This document shows positions 13,641-20,379 of a stretch of 20,379 nt of DNA, piece by piece. Under the pieces are notes generated by a model that worked only from the letters and a program-made list of their open reading frames with translations, made no database searches and was not told the DNA's origin. This DNA is from Desulfobacteraceae bacterium. GTDB lineage: Bacteria > Desulfobacterota > DSM-4660 > Desulfatiglandales > Desulfatiglandaceae. How positions within the stretch are numbered: position 1 is the stretch's first letter; each line of letters starts with the position of its first letter. Both the position numbers and the translations under genes were made by a program. The stretch lies in the NCBI GenBank assembly GCA_030597505.1, contig JAUVRS010000010.1, positions 1 through 20,379 on the forward strand. Direction: 5' to 3'.

Positions 13641-15941
13641 CTAAAGAGGCCATTGGCCCGTGCGCAGTGCAACCAGGACCTTTTCCGGGGTGATGGGCAG
13701 CGAGGTAACCCGAACGCCGATGGCCCGGGAAACAGCGTTTGCAATAGCGGATGGTGTAATATTATGCGGTGGTTCACCGATGCCCCGGGCCCCAAAAGGC
13801 CCCTCTCCTTCACCGGACTCCAAAATGGATACCTCAATGGGGGGCATGTCCAGGCTGGTGGGGATCAGATAGGTGCTAAAATCATGGGCCTCGGTTTTGC
13901 CGTTTTTTACGCAGCAATCTTCTGTGAGGGCGAGCCCCATGCCCTGGGCTACACCGCCTTCACACTGGCCTATCACTATTTGAGGGTTGACCGAGGTCCC
14001 TACGTCGTGAGAAATACCCAAACCAAGAATGGTTGTCTGTCCGGTTTGAGGGTCGACAGCAACTTCCGCGGCCATTCCGCCAAACGTGTAATCAAGCCAA
14101 CCCGCATTGTGGGCTGTTTCCTCTCCAGGATAAAGATCCTCTTCGATTCTTAGCGTCCCCAGGTTTGTCAGGGACGCCCCGGCGGCTGCAGCTGCTGCGA
14201 CAAGCTGGGCGTGAGGCACGGTGACGCTTGGCGAGCCCATTACAAATGCCTTCCCGTCAGCCAGAATGATATCTTCTGTCCGTGCTTCCAAGAGGCCGGC
14301 CGCTGCTTTTTTTAGGGCCTTGGCGATAGGTTCCGCAGCTCGCAGGACAGGACCTGCGGCGTTTAGGAATGTCCTGCTCCCAGCTGTCATCCCGGCGATG
14401 GGGTTGAGCTGAGAGTCAGACGTGTTAAGGGTCACTTTGTCCATGGGCAGACCAAGGATCTCAGCGGCGACCTGTTGACACCCAAGCCGCTGTCCTGACC
14501 CGATATCCGCCACACCGACAGAGACCACCGCGCTTCCGTCAAGCTGCATTGAGACCTGGGCCTGTGAAAGATGTCCATGGCGGCGGCCATAGCCTGTCAT
14601 ATTTGATGTATGACCCCTTGCCCTAAGCAACTTTTGGTTGAGGTTTCTGATCTCCGCCTTGTTCCGGGAGAGGGCTTTATCCAGGGCCTTGTCGGCCGCC
14701 TCCCATGTCTCAGATAAAAAGACGGCGTTTTTGAGCGGCTGGCCTGTGGAAAGCGACTCTCCTTTGGAGGGGTAATTTCGTCTTCTGAGTTCAAAAGGAT
14801 CCATACCCAGTTTTTCCGCCAAACTCTCCATGGCACCCTCCAGGGCAAAGGTGATTTGGGCGGAGCCCACCCCTCGCATGGCTGTACCCGATGGGTTGTT
14901 GGTAAGGGCAAATCGTGAATGGACCGTAACGTTTTCACAGCGGTAAGGTCCCGCAAGAAAACCAATGGAATACCATGCGATGATAGGGCTTGCATCCGAA
15001 TAGGCACCCACATCTGCAACAAGATCAGCATCAAGCGCTATGAGCCGGCCTTTGGCATCTGCCCCCAGCTTGTACCGCATAATATAGGGGTGGCGTTTGG
15101 TAGATGAAAGAATGGACTCTTCCCGTGTCAGGGCCATCCTCACCGGGCGCCCTGTTGCCTTTGCCAAGAGGGCCAACAATGGTTCAATGGTCATAAATAT
15201 TTTGCCCCCAAAACCACCGCCAACAAGGGGGGATTCAAGACGCACCCGGTTATGGGAAACCCCCAGTATCCGAGCGATGTGCCGGAAGTTCTCGACCCAT
15301 TGGGTGCCGCACCGGATGCGGATGACACCACCCGCGTCAAGCCAGGCCACGCCTGCCTCAGGTTCCAGATACGCGTGCTCGGCAAATTGGGTGCGATAGG
15401 TTTCATCCACGATGACCGCAGCCATGGCAAAGCCCTTTTCTGTGTCGCCCCGGTCGTAGCCCAATTCGGAAATCATATTGCCTTCCTCATCAACAAGAGG
15501 AGCATCGGGCGCCAGGGAAGCAACCGGGTCTTCCACGGGTTGAAACTGCTCATAGTCAACCTTTATAGCGGAAATCGCCTCTTCCGCAATTTCAATGGAA
15601 TCCGCCGCAACCAGGGCGATGGGGTCACCCACGGCGCGGATGCGATCCTCCATAAGAACGGGCTGATCGTCGCGATTTCCCGGCATGTTCCCACGCCGGT
15701 TAATTCCGGGGATATCCTTGGCCGTGAGCACCGTGCGGACCCCCGCCAGCCTCCTGGCTTTACTCACGTCCAGACGACGGATACGAGCGTTGGCAAAGGG
15801 GCTCCGTAGTGCCAGCCCCCACAGCATTCCCGAAAACCTGACATCGTCGCTAAAGAGCGTTCTCCCCACCGCCTTATCCAGGGAATCGGGTTGCGGGATG
15901 GATTTCCCCACAAGCGTGTGGGTCGTCTTGTCAAAAGACAT
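13641..15941 (-). CDS. Molybdenum hydroxylase large (molybdopterin) subunit, aldehyde oxidase/xanthine dehydrogenase family
   Basis: A 766-residue catalytic subunit that hydroxylates its substrate with water-derived oxygen at a molybdenum-cytosine-dinucleotide type centre. Two domains are seen: the N-terminal a/b hammerhead (1-140) and the Mo-binding domain. Motifs are GGGFGGK (241-247), MRGVGSAQ (355-362), DIGSGQ (479-484) and GARGIGEPP (717-725), with the base Glu723. The Mo-proximal Gln of xanthine dehydrogenase (GQG) is Ser482 here, closer to aldehyde-oxidising members that have Ser or Thr. ATG 15941 is chosen because AAGGAGGT (15946-15953) lies 4 bases upstream. ATG 15962, seven codons earlier, has no site. 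It follows the transporter genes by 102 bp. Family and activity type are sure; the substrate (aldehyde, N-heterocycle or other) is open. Confidence 0.94.
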   Translation of the reverse strand: MSFDKTTHTLVGKSIPQPDSLDKAVGRTLFSDDVRFSGMLWGLALRSPFANARIRRLDVSKARRLAGVRTVLTAKDIPGINRRGNMPGNRDDQPVLMEDRIRAVGDPIALVAADSIEIAEEAISAIKVDYEQFQPVEDPVASLAPDAPLVDEEGNMISELGYDRGDTEKGFAMAAVIVDETYRTQFAEHAYLEPEAGVAWLDAGGVIRIRCGTQWVENFRHIARILGVSHNRVRLESPLVGGGFGGKIFMTIEPLLALLAKATGRPVRMALTREESILSSTKRHPYIMRYKLGADAKGRLIALDADLVADVGAYSDASPIIAWYSIGFLAGPYRCENVTVHSRFALTNNPSGTAMRGVGSAQITFALEGAMESLAEKLGMDPFELRRRNYPSKGESLSTGQPLKNAVFLSETWEAADKALDKALSRNKAEIRNLNQKLLRARGHTSNMTGYGRRHGHLSQAQVSMQLDGSAVVSVGVADIGSGQRLGCQQVAAEILGLPMDKVTLNTSDSQLNPIAGMTAGSRTFLNAAGPVLRAAEPIAKALKKAAAGLLEARTEDIILADGKAFVMGSPSVTVPHAQLVAAAAAAGASLTNLGTLRIEEDLYPGEETAHNAGWLDYTFGGMAAEVAVDPQTGQTTILGLGISHDVGTSVNPQIVIGQCEGGVAQGMGLALTEDCCVKNGKTEAHDFSTYLIPTSLDMPPIEVSILESGEGEGPFGARGIGEPPHNITPSAIANAVSRAIGVRVTSLPITPEKVLVALRTGQWPL

Positions 15942-15945
15942 CTCG

Positions 15946-15953
15946 ACCTCCTT
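15946..15953 (-). promoter_or_regulatory. Ribosome binding site fixing the large-subunit start
   Basis: A full AAGGAGGT four bases before ATG 15941. It lies inside the seven-codon extension that would result from starting at 15962, which is preceded by A-rich sequence with no site. Confidence 0.75.
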
Positions 15954-16043
15954 CAGATCCATATTTTTTGAATTTGTTTTCTCTTCAGTTGTTTAAAACG
16001 AGTCAAAGATTTTTGCCGGACTTTTTGTAGATTACCATAGGGC

Positions 16044-16784
16044 CTATATGCCCAAATGCTGATCCAGGATCTCGGTTTCCTCCTCTAATTCTGTTGGAGT
16101 AGCGTGATAGACGATTTGCCCGGATGTGATCACGTACACGTAGTCGGCCACATCCATGGCGAGCCCGAAATTCTGTTCCACAAGGAGAATGGAGTGGCCC
16201 TGTTCGCGAATACTCTGCATAATTTCACCGATCTGGGTGACCAAAACCGGCGCCAAGCCCTCTGAGGGCTCATCCATCAGGATAAGATCAGGGTTTGCCA
16301 TCAAGGCCCGGCCGATGGCAAGCATCTGTTGTTCCCCACCGCTCAAAGCGCCTCCCGACTGGCCTGCCCGCTCAGCGAGCTGAGGGAATTCTTCCATAAC
16401 CGTGGTTAAATTCCAGCGCCCCCGTTGGCTATTCCCCTGGCCTTTTCTTCCTGCAAGTTTGCTGGTCGGTACAAGGAGGTTTTCGCGAACCGTCAGCGCG
16501 GAAAAAATCCGACGTCCCTGCGGTACAAGGGCCAAACCCAACTGAGAAATTCTGTAAGGGGGTAATCCCGTAAGAGACTTCCCCTTGAAACTGATGGTAC
16601 CCCGCCGAGGAGGGGTCAGGCCGGCCACGGACCGGATAAGGGTGGTCTTGCCCATCCCATTTCGTCCCAGTAACGTCGCGATCTGTCCTGACGCTACCTC
16701 AAGACTTAGACCCTGGAGAACATAACTATCCCCATAATAAGTGTGAATGTCATTGATCGCAAGCAGGGAATCAGACTTTGCCAA
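16044..16784 (-). CDS. livF: Branched-chain amino-acid-type ABC transporter ATPase (LivF)
   Basis: A 246-residue cytoplasmic ATPase of a Liv/HAAT-family importer. Motifs are Walker A GRNGMGKTT (40-48), Q-loop Gln89 (VPQGRRIF), signature LSGGEQQ (147-153), Walker B ILMDEP (168-173) and the family-typical SEGLAP, followed by LVEQN. The frame is open back to 16892 with an ATG there, but that extension lies inside livG and looks unlike the family. TTG 16784 sits 6 bases after GGGAGG (16791-16796) and gives the normal LivF length, so I call a TTG start with a 14-bp overlap with livG. It is the last transporter gene before the molybdenum hydroxylase. Liv-type systems carry amino acids, amides, urea or aromatic acids; which one is unknown. 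Confidence 0.94.
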   Translation of the reverse strand: MAKSDSLLAINDIHTYYGDSYVLQGLSLEVASGQIATLLGRNGMGKTTLIRSVAGLTPPRRGTISFKGKSLTGLPPYRISQLGLALVPQGRRIFSALTVRENLLVPTSKLAGRKGQGNSQRGRWNLTTVMEEFPQLAERAGQSGGALSGGEQQMLAIGRALMANPDLILMDEPSEGLAPVLVTQIGEIMQSIREQGHSILLVEQNFGLAMDVADYVYVITSGQIVYHATPTELEEETEILDQHLGI

Positions 16785-17517
16785 GATACACCTCCCGGAC
16801 CTCCGGGTTGGCCCGAACCTCATCGGGTGTGCCCTCAAGGATAATGCTTCCGCGGTGTAGCACCGAAACTTGGTCGGCCAAACCAAGGGCAATACTCATG
16901 TCGTGTTCGATGAGAATAAGCGTGATATCCCGTGGGAATTCCTTGATGATCTCAGCGATACGTTGGCGTTCACCAGGTGAAAGCCCCGAGCACGGTTCGT
17001 CCAGGAAAAGCACCCGCGGCTGTGAAGCCAGCGCCAGTGCCAGTTCCAGTTGTTTACGTTCGCCATAGGAAAGATGTTGAACCGAGTCATGGGTGCGATC
17101 CTTGAGCCCGACGCGGTCGAGCTCTTTGCCGGCCCGTTTCAGAGAGTCTGAAAACGCATTCACCGGACGATGCATGACCCATTTCTGTCGACTGTTTCCC
17201 TGTATGGCTAGAACGAGGTTTTCCAGCACCGTGAGATCGTGGAAGACGTTTGTTATTTGGTAAGTACGGCCAACCCCCATTGCCGTACGGCGATGCTCAG
17301 CAAGACGGGTAACATCTTTTCCAAAGAGAAAAATTTTTCCGCTGGTCGGGGTAAACGTGCCTGTAATACAGTTGAAAAGGGTCGTCTTTCCCGCCCCGTT
17401 GGGACCAATGAGCACACGGCGTTGGCCGACCGGCACCTTCATGGAAACCTTTTCCACAGCGCGGACGCCCCCAAACGCCTTGGTCAGTCCTGCCACTTCT
17501 ACCGCGTTCTGATCCAT
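16771..17517 (-). CDS. livG: Branched-chain amino-acid-type ABC transporter ATPase (LivG)
   Basis: The 248-residue partner ATPase. Motifs are Walker A GPNGAGKTT (38-46), Q-loop Gln87 (GRTYQITNVF), signature LSYGERKQLE (149-158), Walker B VLFLDEP (169-175) and switch His in LIEHDM. The C-terminal tail (ANPEVREVYLG) is diagnostic for LivG. The ATG at 17517 begins 5 bp after the LivM stop, with GAGGAGGG at 17530-17537 slightly far away at 12 bases. Unlike the ATPases of the sugar-type importer at the left, it keeps the normal Q-loop Gln. It forms a heterodimer with LivF under the LivH/LivM channel. Confidence 0.95.
   Translation of the reverse strand: MDQNAVEVAGLTKAFGGVRAVEKVSMKVPVGQRRVLIGPNGAGKTTLFNCITGTFTPTSGKIFLFGKDVTRLAEHRRTAMGVGRTYQITNVFHDLTVLENLVLAIQGNSRQKWVMHRPVNAFSDSLKRAGKELDRVGLKDRTHDSVQHLSYGERKQLELALALASQPRVLFLDEPCSGLSPGERQRIAEIIKEFPRDITLILIEHDMSIALGLADQVSVLHRGSIILEGTPDEVRANPEVREVYLGKV
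16791..16796 (-). promoter_or_regulatory. Ribosome binding site supporting a TTG start for livF
   Basis: GGGAGG six bases upstream of TTG 16784, inside the end of livG. It decides for the rare TTG start over the ATG at 16892, which lies over 100 bp inside livG. Confidence 0.7.
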
Positions 17518-17522
17518 CCTGC

Positions 17523-18503
17523 CTATTTTCCCTCCTCAGGGGTGCGTGTACGATGCCCTGGCTGGTTATGCGAAGTTTTTCCCCGAATTCCGAGACTTCG
17601 TATCACGCCTAAGACTCCATCGGGCGTCCAGAGCATGGTGACGATAAAGATTAAGCCCATAACGATCATCCATTGGTCGATGTACGCACTTACGTAGTTT
17701 CGGAGCCCAAGCATGATCGCCGAACCGATAAAGGGCCCTAAAATGGTCCCCGTGCCCCCAACGAGGACCATCAACGCCACTTCGATTGAGAGAAAAAATT
17801 CCGCGTTGGCCGGAGATACAAACCTGTTGAAATAAATATACAAAAGCCCTGCGATTCCGGATAGTGTGCCGGCAAGTACAAAGGCGGTGTACTTGTGTGC
17901 GGCAATATTGTAACCCAGTCCGCGCATCCGGCTTTCACTTTCTCGTATGCCACGCAGGGTAAGCCCGAACGGGGAACGGGTCAATGTGCGGTAGCCCAAC
18001 ACACACAGCGCGACCACAGCAAGCACAATGTAATAGTAGGACGAATGGCTGGTGATGACCAGTGAACCCACTGCCGGTGCCGGTACATTGGTGATGCCGC
18101 CTTCGCCGTTGGTGAAGGACACCCAGGTCCATGATATCCCCCAAAAAACGTGGCCCAAGGCGATGGTCACCAAAATAAAATAGACGCCGCTCGTGCGGAC
18201 GGCTATGCCGTAAATTAAAGACAGAATGATGGCCGCCCCCATACCCGCCGGGACCGCCACGATTGTGGGTTGGCCGTACTTTACCTGGAGAATGGCGACT
18301 GTATAGGCTGACACGGCAAAAAAGGCCGCTTGGCAGACTGAAAACAGGCCGATATGACCAAGAAGAAGTTCAACTGACAGGGCGAGCAAACCAAAGATCA
18401 GGATTTGCATAAGCAGGCTTAGCCAAAAGGGACCCAGATAGAGAGGGGCAAACAAAGCAGCGGCAACCACGCAGAGGAGTAAGGACCACCTGGATAGAAT
18501 CAT
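17523..18503 (-). CDS. livM: Branched-chain amino-acid-type ABC transporter permease (LivM)
   Basis: A 326-residue inner-membrane permease with about eight to ten hydrophobic segments. It carries the LivM hallmarks GLLALSVELLLGHIGLFSV near 38-56, and the cytoplasmic loop TRSPFGLTLRGIRESESRMRG, which contacts the ATPase. Further on is LVGGTGTILGPFIGSA. The start at 18503 has AAGGAGG 7 bases upstream and lies 2 bp after the LivH stop, so the two permeases are translated together. The tail after about 305 is hydrophilic and basic. Assignment as LivM rather than LivH follows from length and the RGIRE loop. Confidence 0.94.
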   Translation of the reverse strand: MILSRWSLLLCVVAAALFAPLYLGPFWLSLLMQILIFGLLALSVELLLGHIGLFSVCQAAFFAVSAYTVAILQVKYGQPTIVAVPAGMGAAIILSLIYGIAVRTSGVYFILVTIALGHVFWGISWTWVSFTNGEGGITNVPAPAVGSLVITSHSSYYYIVLAVVALCVLGYRTLTRSPFGLTLRGIRESESRMRGLGYNIAAHKYTAFVLAGTLSGIAGLLYIYFNRFVSPANAEFFLSIEVALMVLVGGTGTILGPFIGSAIMLGLRNYVSAYIDQWMIVMGLIFIVTMLWTPDGVLGVIRSLGIRGKTSHNQPGHRTRTPEEGK

Positions 18504-18505
18504 CT

Positions 18506-19363
18506 CTAAGCCTCCTTACCGAATAAACCTTGAGGCCGAAAAAGCAGCAACACGGCCATAGGCGCAAATACCGCAAAATGGGAGAACTCGGGGAGCAGCC
18601 AGCGGGCATAAGCATCCACTAGCCCTACGATGACGCTTCCGACCATGGCCCCTTCCAGGCTTCCCAGACCCCCCACGATAACCACCACAAGGGCCAGAAT
18701 GAGGATCTCCCACTCCGCACCCGGATAAAGCGACAGAAAGGCCCCGCCCGCGACACCGCTCATACCTGCCAGGAAGCCTGCCAAGGCAAAGACAAGTGTG
18801 AACAGACGATCAATGTTGATGCCCATGGCGTTGACCATCTCGCGATCTTCAACACCCGCGCGGACGATTGCGCCGATTTGCGTCTTCTTGTAAAGTATCC
18901 ACAACACGGCGCCGATGATCGCTCCGAACACGATGAGCAGGAACCTGTATTTTGGGTAGAAGATATTGCCGGGGAGTTCGATAGGCCCCCGTGCAAACGC
19001 GGGCGGCGGAAGGCTGAGCGAATCTCCTCCCCAGATGGTGAGCGCGATATCAGACAGTATCAATACGATACCTACTGTGAGAAGCACCTGCGCCAGATGA
19101 TTTTCACCGGTTCGACGAATGAGGTAGCGATCAACAAAATAGTTCAGGATGGCAATGGAAAATCCACCAGCGAGTAAAGCCAGCCAGAAATTTCCCGTAA
19201 ACCGCAGGACACTCAGCCCGATATAGCCACCCAAGAGATAATACATACCGTGGGCCATGTTCACGACCCGTGCAAGTCCGAAGGTGAGCGTGAACCCACT
19301 TGCAAGAAGGAAAAGAAGGGCCCCCAATGAAAAGCCGTTAAGCGCTTGCAGGATCCAGTTCAT
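18506..19363 (-). CDS. livH: Branched-chain amino-acid-type ABC transporter permease (LivH)
   Basis: A 285-residue inner-membrane permease with a run of hydrophobic helices from residue 8 to the C-terminus. LivH marks are GFSLGALLFLLASGFTLTFG at the N-terminus with NMAHGMYYLLGGY (36-48), the TQIGAIVRAGVEDREMVNAMGI loop facing the ATPase, and GGLGSLEGAMVGS. The ATG at 19363 has a modest AAAGGA upstream. The binding protein gene is 201 bp away, a gap that contains two strong hairpins. Together with LivM it forms the channel. Confidence 0.94.
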   Translation of the reverse strand: MNWILQALNGFSLGALLFLLASGFTLTFGLARVVNMAHGMYYLLGGYIGLSVLRFTGNFWLALLAGGFSIAILNYFVDRYLIRRTGENHLAQVLLTVGIVLILSDIALTIWGGDSLSLPPPAFARGPIELPGNIFYPKYRFLLIVFGAIIGAVLWILYKKTQIGAIVRAGVEDREMVNAMGINIDRLFTLVFALAGFLAGMSGVAGGAFLSLYPGAEWEILILALVVVIVGGLGSLEGAMVGSVIVGLVDAYARWLLPEFSHFAVFAPMAVLLLFRPQGLFGKEA

Positions 19364-19436
19364 CCACTGCCATTCCTTTCATACGTGAGCCAGGGATTGA
19401 ATTGCTGTTTATATCATTTAGAGTAACTGAGATCGC

Positions 19437-19463
19437 TGTCCCCGGTTTCCCGATTCCGGGACA
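19437..19463 (-). other. Second intercistronic hairpin between binding protein and livH
   Basis: On the given strand TGTCCCCGG pairs with CCGGGACA (one bulged C) around TTTCCCGATT. It lies 74 bp before the livH start. It shares the GTCCCGG/CCGGGAC core with the larger palindrome at 19516-19554. Confidence 0.45.
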
Positions 19464-19515
19464 GAAAGGCAGAGCTTTGCACGTATGTTTCAGGGATTTC
19501 TGAAGAAATCAAATG

Positions 19516-19554
19516 AACGTCCCGGTCGGGCCGGACCGGCCTGACCGGGACGTT
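19516..19554 (-). terminator. Large palindromic stem-loop after the binding protein gene (attenuator candidate)
   Basis: A 39-bp palindrome centred on A19535. AACGTCCCGGTC (19516-19527) pairs with GACCGGGACGTT (19543-19554); after one mismatch, GGCCGG/CCGGCC continues the stem. It begins 10 bp after the binding protein stop. On the minus-strand mRNA it is followed by CATTTGATTTCTTC, partly T-rich. Partial termination here would give more binding protein than permeases, as in many ABC operons. Confidence 0.6.
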
Positions 19555-19564
19555 ATGGGGCTAT

Positions 19565-20379
19565 TTATCTCTTGTAAGGCCCATCAGCCAGGAAATCTTT
19601 CGGGTTCCACGTCCAGAATTGGGAGACATTTTTGTAGGTCTTTATGGGGACATTGATCTTAATCTCACCCAGGATCGGGTCATTAACCTTCTCAACCTTC
19701 GAAACATAAACGTTCTGGATGGGGTTATGATATTTGTCCAGGCTCACTGGGCCGCGGGGCGCATTGACTTTGACCTTTAGGATTGTATCAACAAATGCCT
19801 GTTTGTCGTCCAGTTTGCCATTGAGGGCTTCAATCGCCGTTTTTGCAAAAAGACCCATTGTGTAAGCGCTCTCAGCCATCCACGACGGGACGGTTTTGTA
19901 TTCTTTGATGAAAGCCTTGACAAAGGCCTTGTTTTCCGGCGTATCGATGCCGGCGGAGTAAATGTTGCATTGAGCGATGAGGTCCACCGCCTTGTCGTCT
20001 AGCTGAAATAGGACGTCGGAATGCAGCCAGTAGCCGCCGGCGATCTTATACTTCCGATCATAGGCAAAATTGAACCACGCATTAAAGAGTCGGAGCCGGT
20101 CGGCACCCACCACGTTCGCTACCACCCAATCGGTGTCTGTGGGAATAGAAGCGAGCAACGGCCCGTAGTCGGCTGTCCCGATGGGTGTCCAGAGGATCTT
20201 GGCTACCTTGCCGCCTGCTTCCTTGAAAGTTCTCGCCGCACCCAGTGTAAGGCCGTGGCCCCAGGCGTAATCCTGGCCGATGAAAGTGACATTTCTGGCC
20301 CCCAAAACATTATAGAGGTAGTCACCCATGGGGTGACCAATCTGGCTTGCCGAAACAGAAAGCCGAACAAACGTGGGCA
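19565..20379 (-). CDS. Branched-chain amino-acid-type ABC transporter substrate-binding protein (partial, N-terminus beyond window)
   Basis: The C-terminal ~270 residues of a periplasmic type I binding protein (Leu/Ile/Val-binding fold). The reading frame stays open to the window edge, with RLSVSASQIGHPMGDYLYN just inside it, so the first Met visible at 20329 is internal and the true start with its signal peptide lies to the right. Typical features are ARNVTFIGQDYAWGHG (strand-turn before the hinge), FKEAGGKV, DTDWVVANVVGADRLRLF, the second-lobe AESAYTMGLFAKTAIEALNG, and the late VYVSKVEK. The protein ends FLADGPYKR with stop TAA at 19565. It precedes livH in the same direction and should set the specificity of this importer. 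Similar proteins bind amino acids, amides, urea or aromatic acids. Confidence 0.9.
   Translation of the reverse strand, partial: PTFVRLSVSASQIGHPMGDYLYNVLGARNVTFIGQDYAWGHGLTLGAARTFKEAGGKVAKILWTPIGTADYGPLLASIPTDTDWVVANVVGADRLRLFNAWFNFAYDRKYKIAGGYWLHSDVLFQLDDKAVDLIAQCNIYSAGIDTPENKAFVKAFIKEYKTVPSWMAESAYTMGLFAKTAIEALNGKLDDKQAFVDTILKVKVNAPRGPVSLDKYHNPIQNVYVSKVEKVNDPILGEIKINVPIKTYKNVSQFWTWNPKDFLADGPYKR

Overview
The window looks like part of the chromosome of a strict anaerobe, most simply a sulfate-reducing or syntrophic member of the Desulfobacterota. That is an inference from gene content: a tungsten-type aldehyde:ferredoxin oxidoreductase, a 4-hydroxybutyryl-CoA dehydratase-like protein with conserved [4Fe-4S] ligands, a ferredoxin-nitroreductase fusion and a molybdenum hydroxylase. 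No rRNA, tRNA or CRISPR array is visible. No complete insertion sequence is visible, but one ~330-bp stretch bounded by a 28-bp inverted repeat looks mobile or repeated.

Left part (102-4569, + strand): the distal part of a carbohydrate/polyol ABC importer operon. It holds a MalG-type permease, a 61-residue two-helix membrane protein and two consecutive but non-identical MalK-type ATPases. It is followed by a ferredoxin-nitroreductase fusion and a MoaD/ThiS-like sulfur-carrier protein ending in Gly-Gly. The binding protein and first permease would lie upstream of the window. Two ATPases plus a tiny membrane protein recall the rhizobial GlpSTPQUV glycerol importer. Both ATPases carry Glu where the Q-loop Gln normally sits.

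Middle (4596-11081): a short-chain dehydrogenase (- strand) is divergent from a KDPG-type aldolase (+ strand), with back-to-back promoter-like sequences between them. On the + strand follow the aldehyde:ferredoxin oxidoreductase, a 596-bp non-coding stretch with inverted repeats, the 4-hydroxybutyryl-CoA dehydratase-like protein and an HpcH/HpaI-type aldolase. A plausible reading is anaerobic breakdown of an imported sugar, polyol or hydroxy acid. The dehydrogenase would oxidise an alcohol, the pyruvate-type aldolases would release aldehydes, and the tungsten enzyme would oxidise an aldehyde and reduce ferredoxin. The MoaD-like protein could serve the pterin cofactor. The pathway is inferred; each family assignment is much firmer.

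Right part (11166-20379, all - strand, converging on the middle part at a probable bidirectional terminator): reading in the direction of transcription, a branched-chain amino-acid-type ABC importer (binding protein cut by the window end, then LivH, LivM, LivG, LivF), then a three-subunit molybdenum hydroxylase (large, FAD, [2Fe-2S]) and a COG1237-type metallo-beta-lactamase-fold protein. Genes are tightly packed with 1-14 bp overlaps or gaps of a few bases. Exceptions are gaps of ~100-200 bp after the binding protein, before the hydroxylase and after its large subunit. The layout suggests one transport-plus-oxidation module whose substrate cannot be read from sequence alone.
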